Positions 33,671-42,104 of a stretch of 48,417 nt of DNA are shown piece by piece. How positions within the stretch are numbered: the stretch's first letter is position 1; the number at the start of each line of letters is the position of its first letter. Origin of the DNA: Kiloniellaceae bacterium (GTDB taxonomy: Bacteria > Pseudomonadota > Alphaproteobacteria > Kiloniellales > Kiloniellaceae); the NCBI GenBank assembly GCA_021776195.1, contig JAJFGK010000045.1, positions 1 through 48,417 on the forward strand. Reading direction: 5' to 3'. Position numbers and translations under genes: made by a program. The notes under the pieces were generated by a model. The model worked only from the letters and a program-made list of their open reading frames with translations, did not search any database and was not told where the DNA came from.

Positions 33671-33733
33671 CCCCGAGACCGTCTGGAACGGCATCCCTGA
33701 TGCGCCCGTGGCGGGGCCCTCATCATGCGGTGA
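33671..33733 (+). pseudogene. Remnant of the 3' end of an aldehyde dehydrogenase gene
   Basis: 63 bp match the last codons of the intact aldehyde dehydrogenase (29274-29335) at roughly 80 per cent, from CCCC(A/G)AGACCGTCTGG through the stop. The final 14 bases are identical (TCATCATGCGGTGA). One base is deleted near 33718, which breaks the reading frame, and everything upstream is gone. Confidence 0.75.
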
Positions 33734-33770
33734 CCACTTTTCTTAAGGGCGAAATCCGCGGGACGGTTCG

Positions 33771-33790
33771 AGTTTAAGCAGATTTAAACT
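33771..33790. promoter_or_regulatory. AGTTTAA dyad upstream of the hybrid kinase
   Basis: AGTTTAAG (33771-33778) and TTTAAACT (33783-33790) form an inverted pair; two further AGTTT copies follow by 33808. The A+T-rich cluster lies 173 bp before the kinase start and may be a regulator site or promoter. Confidence 0.35.
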
Positions 33791-33962
33791 AAGTTTCGCC
33801 TAGTTTACGACTATTGGTCGAATGCGCCGCTCCCGCCGAGGACACGCTTTGGCCTGTCGCTGCTGGCGGAGTCGGATCTTTGAGCATCAGCCTGAGTGTG
33901 CCGTTGTTTGCCCTGCACCCAGTCCAGTTCGCCACGCCTGGACCGGCGCTTGGACAGATGCG

Positions 33963-36794
33963 ATGAGATCGTTTCTCAAAATCCGCGGCCAGCTGGTCGC
34001 GCTGCTGTTCACCTGCACGCTTCTGCCGCTCCTGATCGTCTCCTTCGGCTCTTACAACTGGTCCAAACGCGATGCCGAACAGGCAGTCGCGGAAGAGCTG
34101 ACGGTGACCGTCGAGACCGCGCTGGGCAATCTCATGGCGCTCTTGTCCCAGGCCCGGACCGATCTCGCGACCTGGAGCCGACTGGAGGTCATGCAGAATG
34201 TCCAGTTCGATGATGTCAGGGGATACATAGACCGCCAGCTTCTTATTCTGGGAGACCAGTATCCCCTGTTCTCCAGCCTCTACGTGATCAACCGTCAGGG
34301 ATATGTGGTCGCCTCTTCGAAGGGCCTGGACGGGCCCGAGACGATCGACAGGATCGCATTCGTGACAGCGATCGGGGGCGAGGTTTATCAGGGCGGCGTG
34401 CGACGCCATGGCGATGCGAAATCCCGCAGCCTGGTCTTCGCACTGCCGATCACGCCGACCTACGACCTGGACCGGGTTCTGGGCGTGCTGGTCGGCGAGG
34501 TCGACTGGTCGGTCATCGAGATGCAGTTGGAGAGCCTGCCGATCGGCCGCGCCGGTCAGGACGAGGCGCATCTGCTGCGTCTGATCGATGAATCCACGGG
34601 TGATATCCTCTATCAAACGCCGGGCGCCAGCAGGCTGTCCGAGGTCGACAGTTCGACCTTCCTCGCGCCGGGCGAGTTGCTTTATCAGACCACGGCGGCG
34701 GGCGCCTATCTGCTGCACGGCGCGGATTCAAGCGGCGTGAACGGTCTGACTGATCCCGAATGGTCCCTGTGGGTCGGCATCTCGACCCGTTCGGCCTTCG
34801 CCGGTGTCGAGGAACTGAAGAAGAAGTACATCCTCACGGGACTGCTCTTGGCCCTCGCCGCGATTACCTTGGGGTGGGTCGGCGGATCGCGTCTGGTCCG
34901 TCCCATCCTGGAGATGATCGAGGCCACGTCGCGCCTGGCCCAGGGTGAGTATGGCGTCAGCATCGGCGCCCGGGACCGCAAGGACGAGATCGGCGAAATG
35001 GCCAAGGCCCTGCAGGTCTTTCGCGGCGTCCTCATGCGTCAGTCGCGCCATCAACGCGAGCTGGAGGAGGCCAAGAAGGCCGCCGAACTGGGCAACCGCG
35101 CCAAGTCGGAGTTCCTTGCCACCATGAGCCACGAAATTCGCACGCCGATGAACGGCGTGCTCGGCATGACCGGCCTGCTGCTCGACACCGAACTCGCCGA
35201 CGACCAACGCTACCTCGCCGAAACGGCCTATCGCTCCGGCGAGGTGTTGATGGGGATCATCAACAACGTTCTCGATTTCTCCAAGATCGAAGCCGGCAAG
35301 CTGGAACTGGAGGAGACCGATTTCGACCTGGCCGATCTGGTCGAATCGGTTCTCGCGATGAACGCGACCCAGGGCCTGCTGAAGGAGGTCGAGTTGGCCG
35401 CCTACATCGACCCCGAGGTGCCTCTGGCGCTGCGCGGCGACCCCAGTCGGGTGCGGCAGGTTCTGATCAACCTCGTCGGCAACGCGCTGAAGTTCACGGC
35501 CGCCGGCGGGGTCTCGATCGAGGTGGAGAACCAGGAGAGCCCGGGCACAAAGTCCCGGATCCAATTTGTCGTCACGGACACCGGCGCGGGAATCGCCGAG
35601 ATGGACCAGGCCAAACTGTTCGACAAGTTCACCCAAGCCGACAGTTCGACGACGCGGCGCTTCGGCGGCACCGGTCTCGGTCTTGCGATCTGCCGCGAAA
35701 TGGTCCGGGCCATGGATGGCGAAATCTGGGTGGAAAGCGAGGTGGGCCGAGGCAGCCGCTTCATTTTCACCCTGCTGCTCGAGCGGCAGAACACGACCAG
35801 AGGCATCCGCTTCGCAGCCGCGAAGCAAGCGCTGGCCGGGACAAGGGCCCTGATCGTCGACGACAACGCGGTCAATCGCCAGATCCTCACGCGCTTCCTG
35901 CACAAACTTGGAGTCTCGGTCGGCCAGGCCGCGTCGGGCGCCGAGGCGCTGGCCCTGTTGGAGGGCGAGACCTTCGGGCTGGTTTTCATCGACCAGCAGA
36001 TGCCGGAGATGGACGGCCTCACCTTCCTCGGGCACCTGCGGAGGCGCTGGCCGGACTTCGCCGGCCATCTCGTGCTCTCCTCCTCGGCGATGACCAGCAA
36101 CCACCAGCAGGCCAGGGATCTCGGCTTCGACGCCGGCCTGCCCAAGCCCCTGCATCGGACCTCGCTGCTGGACTGTATCCATCACATCTACAATCTGACA
36201 CCGGCAGCCCGGACCGCGGTCGTCGATGCTCCCGACAGGGAACTTGGCGGCCGCAGCCTGCGGGAAGACAAAAGCGCCCCGCCGATTGCCGCGCGGCGGG
36301 TGTTGCTGGTCGAGGACAACGATGTCAATCAACGCCTCGCCGAGCTTCTCCTGACCCGGGCGGGCCACGGTGTCGAGCTCGCCGGCGATGGCCGCGAAGC
36401 GGTGGAGAAGGCCGCCAGTGGGCGCTATGACGCGATCTTGATGGATGTGCAGATGCCGATTATGGATGGACTGGAGGCCACCCGCCAAATCCGCCGGCAG
36501 GGCGACGAGACCCCGATCATCGCCATGACCGCGAATGCCATGAAGGGCGACCGCGAGGTCTGCCTGCAGGCCGGCATGAACGACTACGTCTCCAAGCCTG
36601 TCGTGCCGGAAGAGCTGGCGGCCAAGCTTGCCTTCTGGACCGAGGGCGAGGTCGATCCGGCGGCCGAGGGTAATCCCGCCGCGCCCGAGACCGCGGCCGG
36701 TCCAGAGGACGAGATCGACGAGTCGGCGGCCCAGGCCCTGGACAGTTTCCTCGACAGCCTGGATGGCCTCGTGAGCGCGGCAAAGTCGAAGTGA
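33963..36794 (+). CDS. Hybrid sensor histidine kinase with two receiver domains
   Basis: A 943-residue membrane kinase. Helix 1 (about 10-30) and helix 2 (290-310) flank a periplasmic sensor of the Cache/CHASE4-like type (30-285). Then come HAMP (310-365), a coiled coil, HisKA with H390 in [11 protein letters not shown], an ATPase domain (N box [24 protein letters not shown]) and two receivers. Receiver 1 has D677 in FIDQQMP and receiver 2 D828 in LMDVQMP with the Lys in VSKPV. A phosphorelay is likely; an Hpt partner is not seen. ATG 33963 fits the membrane topology, while the longer open frame (33822) does not. It ends 15 bp from the convergent response-regulator gene. Confidence 0.93.
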   Translation: MRSFLKIRGQLVALLFTCTLLPLLIVSFGSYNWSKRDAEQAVAEELTVTVETALGNLMALLSQARTDLATWSRLEVMQNVQFDDVRGYIDRQLLILGDQYPLFSSLYVINRQGYVVASSKGLDGPETIDRIAFVTAIGGEVYQGGVRRHGDAKSRSLVFALPITPTYDLDRVLGVLVGEVDWSVIEMQLESLPIGRAGQDEAHLLRLIDESTGDILYQTPGASRLSEVDSSTFLAPGELLYQTTAAGAYLLHGADSSGVNGLTDPEWSLWVGISTRSAFAGVEELKKKYILTGLLLALAAITLGWVGGSRLVRPILEMIEATSRLAQGEYGVSIGARDRKDEIGEMAKALQVFRGVLMRQSRHQRELEEAKKAAELGNRAKSEFLATMSHEIRTPMNGVLGMTGLLLDTELADDQRYLAETAYRSGEVLMGIINNVLDFSKIEAGKLELEETDFDLADLVESVLAMNATQGLLKEVELAAYIDPEVPLALRGDPSRVRQVLINLVGNALKFTAAGGVSIEVENQESPGTKSRIQFVVTDTGAGIAEMDQAKLFDKFTQADSSTTRRFGGTGLGLAICREMVRAMDGEIWVESEVGRGSRFIFTLLLERQNTTRGIRFAAAKQALAGTRALIVDDNAVNRQILTRFLHKLGVSVGQAASGAEALALLEGETFGLVFIDQQMPEMDGLTFLGHLRRRWPDFAGHLVLSSSAMTSNHQQARDLGFDAGLPKPLHRTSLLDCIHHIYNLTPAARTAVVDAPDRELGGRSLREDKSAPPIAARRVLLVEDNDVNQRLAELLLTRAGHGVELAGDGREAVEKAASGRYDAILMDVQMPIMDGLEATRQIRRQGDETPIIAMTANAMKGDREVCLQAGMNDYVSKPVVPEELAAKLAFWTEGEVDPAAEGNPAAPETAAGPEDEIDESAAQALDSFLDSLDGLVSAAKSK

Positions 36795-36809
36795 GCGACC
36801 GGGGCGGGT

Positions 36810-37223
36810 TCAGGCAGAGGTCGCCGACCTGCGATCGAGCAGGTCGAAAAACGCCGCCTCGTCATAGAGGATATCCTTGGAGAGAATGCGGGCGCCGACC
36901 TGCTTGACGCGGGCCAAGACTTTGGCGGGCGGTCTCACGCTAGACCAAAGATACAGTTCGAGCGGTTCGGCAACCGGGCCAAGCGCCAACCGCTCCAGGA
37001 GATCCACCCCATCCAGCTTGGGCATCAGATTATCGACGATGAGCACCTTCGGCATGCCCGACTGTTGAAAATGCGACAGCGCGTCATCGACATCCGAGAA
37101 GCAATGGACCGTCCAGTTCGTGTTTCGCAGGGTTCGCTCGACCCGTTCCAGGACGAGATCATCGTCGTCTATGATGACGACATGACCGGATCGCACGGGC
37201 GATTCTTCTTGAGGGCGACTCAC
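36810..37223 (-). CDS. Single-domain response regulator (divergent receiver)
   Basis: A 137-residue receiver domain with the acidic pocket VIIDDDD, the phospho-acceptor D64 in LIVDNLMPKLDG and the Lys in LSKD. The usual Pro after that Lys is replaced by Asp. No output domain follows. The start is a GTG at 37223 that shares its G with the stop of the upstream regulator; an ATG at 37259 would add 12 residues and overlap more. It is third in the kinase-regulator-regulator set and probably receives phosphate from the CHASE kinase. Confidence 0.82.
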   Translation of the reverse strand: MSRPQEESPVRSGHVVIIDDDDLVLERVERTLRNTNWTVHCFSDVDDALSHFQQSGMPKVLIVDNLMPKLDGVDLLERLALGPVAEPLELYLWSSVRPPAKVLARVKQVGARILSKDILYDEAAFFDLLDRRSATSA

Positions 37224-37669
37224 TAGCTGGCCTGTTCTTTTTCTTCGGGTTGTCCGCAAAGACTCCAGAAAAGATCGAGCGAGCTCAGCGCTTCGAGCAG
37301 CAGATTTCGGTCCAATGGCTTGACGATGTAGCCGCAGATCTTCTTCTGGTGGGCGGCCTCGATGTCTCGACCCCGATCGGAGGTCGTGAGGACGAAAACG
37401 GGCACGTTGTCATACTGTCGCTCGCATCTCAGTTTCTCCAGGAACTCGAAGCCGTTCATTCTTGGCATGTTCAAGTCCAGCAGGATGATGAGGGGTCGGC
37501 TCACCGGTTCGCACCCGTTGCGCCCTTCGAGGTGGTCGAAGGCGTCGATACCGTCCCTCGCCCGTATCACCGGATTGGGGATCTTCAGGCGGGCGAACCC
37601 GCGTTCGATCTTTTCGACATCGAGGTCGTTGTCTTCGACCACCAGAAAGGTGGCTTGTTTCCATCGCAT
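37223..37669 (-). CDS. Single-domain response regulator (Rcp1-like receiver)
   Basis: A 148-residue receiver of the type that follows bacterial phytochromes and similar kinases. The acidic pocket is VVEDNDLD, the phospho-acceptor is D65 in LLDLNMPRMNG and the Lys is in YIVKPLD. There is no output domain, so it acts by protein contact or in a relay. ATG 37669 starts 4 bp after the kinase stop, so it is translated with it. A short acidic tail ends the protein. Confidence 0.9.
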   Translation of the reverse strand: MRWKQATFLVVEDNDLDVEKIERGFARLKIPNPVIRARDGIDAFDHLEGRNGCEPVSRPLIILLDLNMPRMNGFEFLEKLRCERQYDNVPVFVLTTSDRGRDIEAAHQKKICGYIVKPLDRNLLLEALSSLDLFWSLCGQPEEKEQAS

Positions 37670-37673
37670 ATCG

Positions 37674-39485
37674 TCACTCCGCAGCCATTGTCGAGGATTG
37701 CTGGTAAATGGCCTTTGGCCACTCGAAGGTAAACTCAGCGCCCTGTCCCAGGTCCGAGGATAGTGTGATCCGACCGCCATGACGTTCGACCGCCTTCTTG
37801 ACAATCGATAGGCCGATGCCGGTGCTGTCCACCACATCTTTCGACTGCAGCGTCTGAAATGCCTCGAAAATCCTCGCGTGGAACTGCGGATCGATTCCGG
37901 GACCGTTGTCGGCCACCGAAAAGACATAGTAGTCCGAGGTTTCTCCGGCAGTCATGGTCACCAGGGCCCGCTCGGGGGCGTGATGGTGTTTTCGCGCATT
38001 GCTTATGAGGTTTTCCAGAATCTGCTCGAACCGGACCACATCGGTGATCATCTCGGGCCAGGTCCCCTTCAGAAGCATCTGGTCTTCGCGGAGCTCCAAG
38101 CCGGCCGCCAGCGTCAAGGCCAGCTCCCGCGAGTCGACCTTGTCGACAACCTTGGGCGCCGACCCGAGGCTCGAGTAACTCAGGATGCCCTTTATTAGAT
38201 TGTCCATTCGCCCCACTTGATCGTGCAGTCGCAGCAGGTTCTTTCTGACATCGGGATTTGCGTCGGGGTCACCCATATAGGTCTCGAGGTCTTCTTCCAG
38301 GTACTCCGTCAGATCGTCGATGCCGCGCAGCGGTGTCTTGAGATCGTGCGATGCCACATAGGCGAACCTTTCAAGCTCCGCGTTCGAATGTTCCAGCGCG
38401 CTTGCCTTGTTCTGTAGTTCGAGCGTCATGCGATCCGCGAAATCGACCGCCCGCCGGTTCGACCGGGACAGCAAGACGAAGATCAAGAAGAGCAACGAGT
38501 CCACGGTGAGGCCGCCGACCAGTATGAGGGCCGGTTGGCCGTTGTCGGCGGCTTCGCGAAAGGACTTCGTGGTCCAAACATCGAAGGTCCAGGTGCGGCC
38601 GTAGAGTTCGAGATCGACTTTGGTGTCGAAGAGGGGGGCTGGTTCATGTTCGGGGTCATCTTCCCCGCGCTCATCGTACAGGGTCTCTTCGCCGTCACTG
38701 ACCCGGATTCTGACTTGACGTTTCTCCTTTTCCAGGACGCCTTGCATCAGTTTGTGGAACACAAAGGGGGCGTAGACCATGCCGGCGAAGCGGTCGCGGC
38801 GGCCCTCTATCGTGTCGTAGGTGCCACCGGCATAGAAAGGCGCATAGAACAGAAATCCGGGCGTGTGGTTCTCGTCCTGGACCAGGATGATCGGCCCGGT
38901 AATCTGGGCGACGCCGGTATCGCGGGCCATCAGGGCAGCCCTGTAGCGGTTGGCTTCGTGCGCCATGTCCAGGCCGACCGCCTTGGCGTTCGCGCGCGCC
39001 GGCTCGATGTAGGTGATCGGCAGGAACTCGGCCTCGCCATGGGCGGGATGAATCCCATAGTCGGGCCGCGACCGCCGTTGGTCCGCGAGATAGGCATCCA
39101 GTTGCCCGGGAAGAACGTGATGGATGACGCCGATCCCATTGATGCCGGGGTACTTGAGATCGATCCTCAGGTTTTCGGCGAAAACCCGCCACTCGTCGAA
39201 AGTGATCCGACCGCCGCGGGCCTGGATCGCCGAGACGCCGCCCCAAAGCCCGTCTTCGTAGCGTTGCATGCGCTCGGACACCAGTTCGAGCACCTGATCC
39301 CTGGCGCGCCCGAACTGGCTTTCGGTCTCGGCGTCGATCTGCTGCTTCACGAAGAACCAGGCGCCAAGGGTGAGCACCAGAGACAGGGAGATGATGGCCC
39401 AATGAAACCAGTGCAGGCGTCCCGACCGCGCGATGGCTTCGCGCTCCCGTGTTAGCTGCCCCGCCTCTAGTTCGCTATTCGTCAT
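37674..39485 (-). CDS. CHASE-domain sensor histidine kinase
   Basis: A 603-residue membrane kinase. Helix 1 (about 28-46) and helix 2 (319-340) enclose an extracellular CHASE domain (80-300) with the typical YPGINGIGVIHHV, ITGPIILVQDE and YAPFYAG stretches. CHASE domains sense small molecules such as cytokinin-like or peptide ligands. A coiled coil and HisKA follow (H380 in SHDLKTPLRG), then an ATPase domain (ENLISNARK, DNGPGI, GIGLSIV). ATG 39485 is preferred to 39524. It heads a three-gene operon with two receivers and shares the loop with the convergent hybrid kinase. Confidence 0.92.
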   Translation of the reverse strand: MTNSELEAGQLTREREAIARSGRLHWFHWAIISLSLVLTLGAWFFVKQQIDAETESQFGRARDQVLELVSERMQRYEDGLWGGVSAIQARGGRITFDEWRVFAENLRIDLKYPGINGIGVIHHVLPGQLDAYLADQRRSRPDYGIHPAHGEAEFLPITYIEPARANAKAVGLDMAHEANRYRAALMARDTGVAQITGPIILVQDENHTPGFLFYAPFYAGGTYDTIEGRRDRFAGMVYAPFVFHKLMQGVLEKEKRQVRIRVSDGEETLYDERGEDDPEHEPAPLFDTKVDLELYGRTWTFDVWTTKSFREAADNGQPALILVGGLTVDSLLFLIFVLLSRSNRRAVDFADRMTLELQNKASALEHSNAELERFAYVASHDLKTPLRGIDDLTEYLEEDLETYMGDPDANPDVRKNLLRLHDQVGRMDNLIKGILSYSSLGSAPKVVDKVDSRELALTLAAGLELREDQMLLKGTWPEMITDVVRFEQILENLISNARKHHHAPERALVTMTAGETSDYYVFSVADNGPGIDPQFHARIFEAFQTLQSKDVVDSTGIGLSIVKKAVERHGGRITLSSDLGQGAEFTFEWPKAIYQQSSTMAAE

Positions 39486-39931
39486 GTGAGCCTGTCTCGA
39501 GTCGCGAAAAAGGGGTCTGGCCAAGCCACGAGGAGCACCGAACGAAAGCCGGGAGGTAAGGCAAGCCTCCGGCTGCGGTCAGCCTTTGGAGGCTTCAATG
39601 AGCCCCCTATGACTTCCCGATCGATAGCGAGCAGGCTTCACCCAATGAGCAGCCAGTCGATCGATTAGCTAATATCGTTAGGCATCATTAATTAATCGAT
39701 AAGAGAAGCGACCCTGGAAATCTCGATCCAGCGCATGGAATCGGCCCGAGCCCAGCGGTCCCAAGCGCCCGGATGGAGCCCGAAACGAGTTCGAAGCGAT
39801 CGCGGAACTGGACTTGCCGTCCCTGTACCGCAGAGGGAAAGGCGTCGGGCACCGTGTATCTGCGCTGCGAAACAGGGCCAAGCAGGTCTGTGCCGGTCAC
39901 CGCAAGAGGGCCGATCACTTCGAGGGGGCCA
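39486..39931. other. 446-bp intergenic region upstream of the CHASE kinase operon
   Basis: No convincing gene; the frames here are short with poor starts. The left part holds a strong hairpin (39563-39595). The middle is very A+T-rich, with ATTAATTAAT at 39687-39696 inside an ATCGATTA/TAATCGAT dyad (39660-39667, 39693-39700). The right part is the tail region after the M48 gene with a 12-bp direct repeat (39917-39928, 39934-39945). It likely carries the kinase-operon promoter. Confidence 0.5.
39563..39595. promoter_or_regulatory. Stable hairpin in the leader of the CHASE kinase operon
   Basis: AAGCCTCC (39563-39570) pairs with GGAGGCTT (39588-39595), and GGCTG (39571-39575) with CAGCC (39580-39584), around a CGGT loop with a three-base bulge. 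It is about 80 bp before the start of the kinase gene and could be a leader structure or a REP-like repeat. No T run follows in either direction. Confidence 0.45.
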
Positions 39932-41638
39932 TTACTTCGAGGGGGAGCGGAGTTCCAGACTGCTTTTGGTCGGTTCGCTGTCCGAAGAGTCGGTCTGCGC
40001 CTCGGAACCGGAGCTGGCCTCCATCGGGATGCCTAGGCTATCCGGATCTGTAATGCCGGCTTCGGCTTTGCAGTGCTCATGGAGCTCTTTGAAGTCGTAC
40101 TCCAGGCAGAGTGGCACCAGGCCGTGGGCCTGTTCCTTACGGCCATTGGCCATCAGGACGCGGATCCGCAACGGCAGGGTCGGAGGCGTTTCAGCGAAGC
40201 GCGGCACGACCTCCGTCTCGACGATCGCCAAAGCCTGGGCCGGCTGGCCGTGGCTCAGGCGATGTTCGATCAGTTCGGTATAGGCCCAGAGTGACGGCTC
40301 CGCGCTGCGCTTCAGTCCGATCTCCAGGTTCTCGATGTAGTCCTTGGGGCGGTTCTGGGCCCGACGTGCCTGCGCGAAGGCGAACCAGGGCAGAACATGT
40401 TGCTTGGTTGGGTCCTTGAGACTCCGGAGTGCCAGTTTGGCGGCCTCATTCTTGTTCTCTTCTCCTGCGGCGGCGCTCTTGCGCAGCGCCTCGTAGGCAG
40501 TCTCGTAGTTGGCCAGCAGGGTTGCGAAGCGCGCCTCCTTTGCTTTCCAGGGCAACTTGCGAATCTTCGTCGGCCGTGCCGGCGCTTTCGAGCGCGCATC
40601 GATCGCGGTCTGGTAGGCGATGACGGCGGCGAGCCTATCGCTGGCGCTGGGGTGGTCGTCAACCTCCTTAATGACCTCGACCGTGGTGTCGATGAAGAGG
40701 TCTTCGATCTTCGTGAAGATGTCGAGAGGACTAAATGCTTCGCTCTGGGTTTGGCCCGAGCCTTGTTGGCCTTCATGGCCATCGGCGTCCGCCTGCCCCA
40801 CTTTGTTTGCGAGGTCTTCGGCCTGTTTCTTGTTCTTTTTCGCCAACTCAAGGGCCTCCTCGAGGGAGACGAGCTTGGTCAGAAAAGTGGTCGCCGCCGC
40901 GGGGCTGTGCCGTGCCGCCTTCATCAGTTCGTAGCCCAGCAGATCGGCACAGCTTTCCTGTTCCTGTTTCCAAAGAGGATGCACGACCTTTTCGCTGGCG
41001 GTGTAGACCAGCTTCATGATGTGCATCTCGGTCGACCATTCGGGGGCGATGGTCGAGGTAAGGGGCTGCAAGTCGTTCAGCTTCTGCAGCACCTGGTCGA
41101 GCGCCACCCAACTTAGGTAGGCGTAGTACTGGGTCTTCACAAACCAGTCGGACTGATGATGAGCGAGGAGGATATGGGATGCCTCATGCCCCAGGAGAAA
41201 TGCCAGTTCATCCTCGTTCTTGATCTGCTGCAGGGTCGCCATCGGGATGTAGATCGCCCCATCGGGCGCGGCGGCGGCGTTGAAATCGCCTGACGTCGTC
41301 ACGTAGACCGCGAGGGGCGGCGGGGTCGTCGTGTTGAGACCCTTGGCCAGCATGTCCTGGAGCTTTTGGGTCAGATAGCCATTCAATTCTTCGGCCGGCA
41401 CCAGGCCATGGAAACGCGAGCGAAAAATGTTGAGCGAGCGGCTGTGGTCGCTGCTAGGCGGCCCAGCCGGGGGCACCAGCGGCCCCAGGTCTCCGGCCCT
41501 GTAGGCCTCCAGGACCGCTACGTCTTCGGTGCCGCAAGCCGAGCCGCCCCAGTCGAAAACACCCGCGCCTGCGGTGCCGGCCGGTAGGACCAAGAGGAGG
41601 GCGGCGATGGGCCCGATCCAGAGGTTTCTTCGTGGCAT
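39932..41638 (-). CDS. M48-family zinc metalloprotease, exported
   Basis: A 568-residue protease with a signal peptide (hydrophobic 9-26). The zinc site is H151-E152-x-x-H155 (LGHEASHILLAH) with a downstream Glu, probably E228 in EQESCADLLG. This matches the M48 (BepA/LoiP-type) peptidase core, which cuts misfolded outer-membrane or secreted proteins. The C-terminal half (about 300-540) is a helical, Lys/Ala-rich extension with a possible TPR-like pattern. Start ATG 41638. It ends a set with the small secreted protein (29 bp) and CHASE2 protein. The 3' end carries a small duplication past the stop. Confidence 0.85.
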   Translation of the reverse strand: MPRRNLWIGPIAALLLVLPAGTAGAGVFDWGGSACGTEDVAVLEAYRAGDLGPLVPPAGPPSSDHSRSLNIFRSRFHGLVPAEELNGYLTQKLQDMLAKGLNTTTPPPLAVYVTTSGDFNAAAAPDGAIYIPMATLQQIKNEDELAFLLGHEASHILLAHHQSDWFVKTQYYAYLSWVALDQVLQKLNDLQPLTSTIAPEWSTEMHIMKLVYTASEKVVHPLWKQEQESCADLLGYELMKAARHSPAAATTFLTKLVSLEEALELAKKNKKQAEDLANKVGQADADGHEGQQGSGQTQSEAFSPLDIFTKIEDLFIDTTVEVIKEVDDHPSASDRLAAVIAYQTAIDARSKAPARPTKIRKLPWKAKEARFATLLANYETAYEALRKSAAAGEENKNEAAKLALRSLKDPTKQHVLPWFAFAQARRAQNRPKDYIENLEIGLKRSAEPSLWAYTELIEHRLSHGQPAQALAIVETEVVPRFAETPPTLPLRIRVLMANGRKEQAHGLVPLCLEYDFKELHEHCKAEAGITDPDSLGIPMEASSGSEAQTDSSDSEPTKSSLELRSPSK

Positions 41639-41667
41639 GACTTCACGCGCTCCCTGTCGCATCGAAC

Positions 41668-42072
41668 CTAGTCGGTCTCATCGTCAGGGCACCCTTCGCC
41701 CAGGCCACGGGTGCCCATGGCGTCGCTGGCGCCGGCCACGGCCTTGCAGGCGACGGCATCGTCCTCGCCGCTCAGGGCAACACCGGATCGAAGGATCCAG
41801 ACCTCGCCGTGTTGGGGGTGCTTGACCTTGATCGTCTCGTAGTCGTCGTCTTCGCAGAGGACTTCGTGGCTGCCGGCAAGTTCGTTCATCGAACCGCTGC
41901 CGTAGTCCTCCTCGCCTGCCGAATCCTTGAAGAACCAGACCTTCCGCTGCTCTTGACTGAGGTTGGTGAGAATGTACTTGTCGGATTTCTCGCAAGCCTC
42001 GCCGGCGAAAGCGCCGGGAAGAAGTGCGACGGCGAACACAAGCGACAGGCACCAAATCGTAGCAGTCGACAT
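41668..42072 (-). CDS. Small secreted Cys-containing protein, SH3-like
   Basis: A 134-residue protein with a signal peptide (MSTATIWCLSLVFAVALL, then GAFA). The mature part is acidic, with cysteines in EACEK, LCEDD, ACKAV and GCPDD. A segment (YETIKVKHPQHGEVWILRSG) has the look of a bacterial SH3-like strand set. It sits between the CHASE2 gene (32 bp) and M48 gene (29 bp), so the three are likely one operon. It might be an inhibitor, substrate or signal for the protease; this is inference. Confidence 0.65.
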   Translation of the reverse strand: MSTATIWCLSLVFAVALLPGAFAGEACEKSDKYILTNLSQEQRKVWFFKDSAGEEDYGSGSMNELAGSHEVLCEDDDYETIKVKHPQHGEVWILRSGVALSGEDDAVACKAVAGASDAMGTRGLGEGCPDDETD

Positions 42073-42104
42073 TCCAGGATAGCTTCGGGTCTTGATCCGC
42101 CTTG

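Noticed and set aside
34728..36488. Minus-strand 586-residue open frame
   Set aside because: Antisense to the hybrid kinase, which has complete HisKA, ATPase and receiver motifs.
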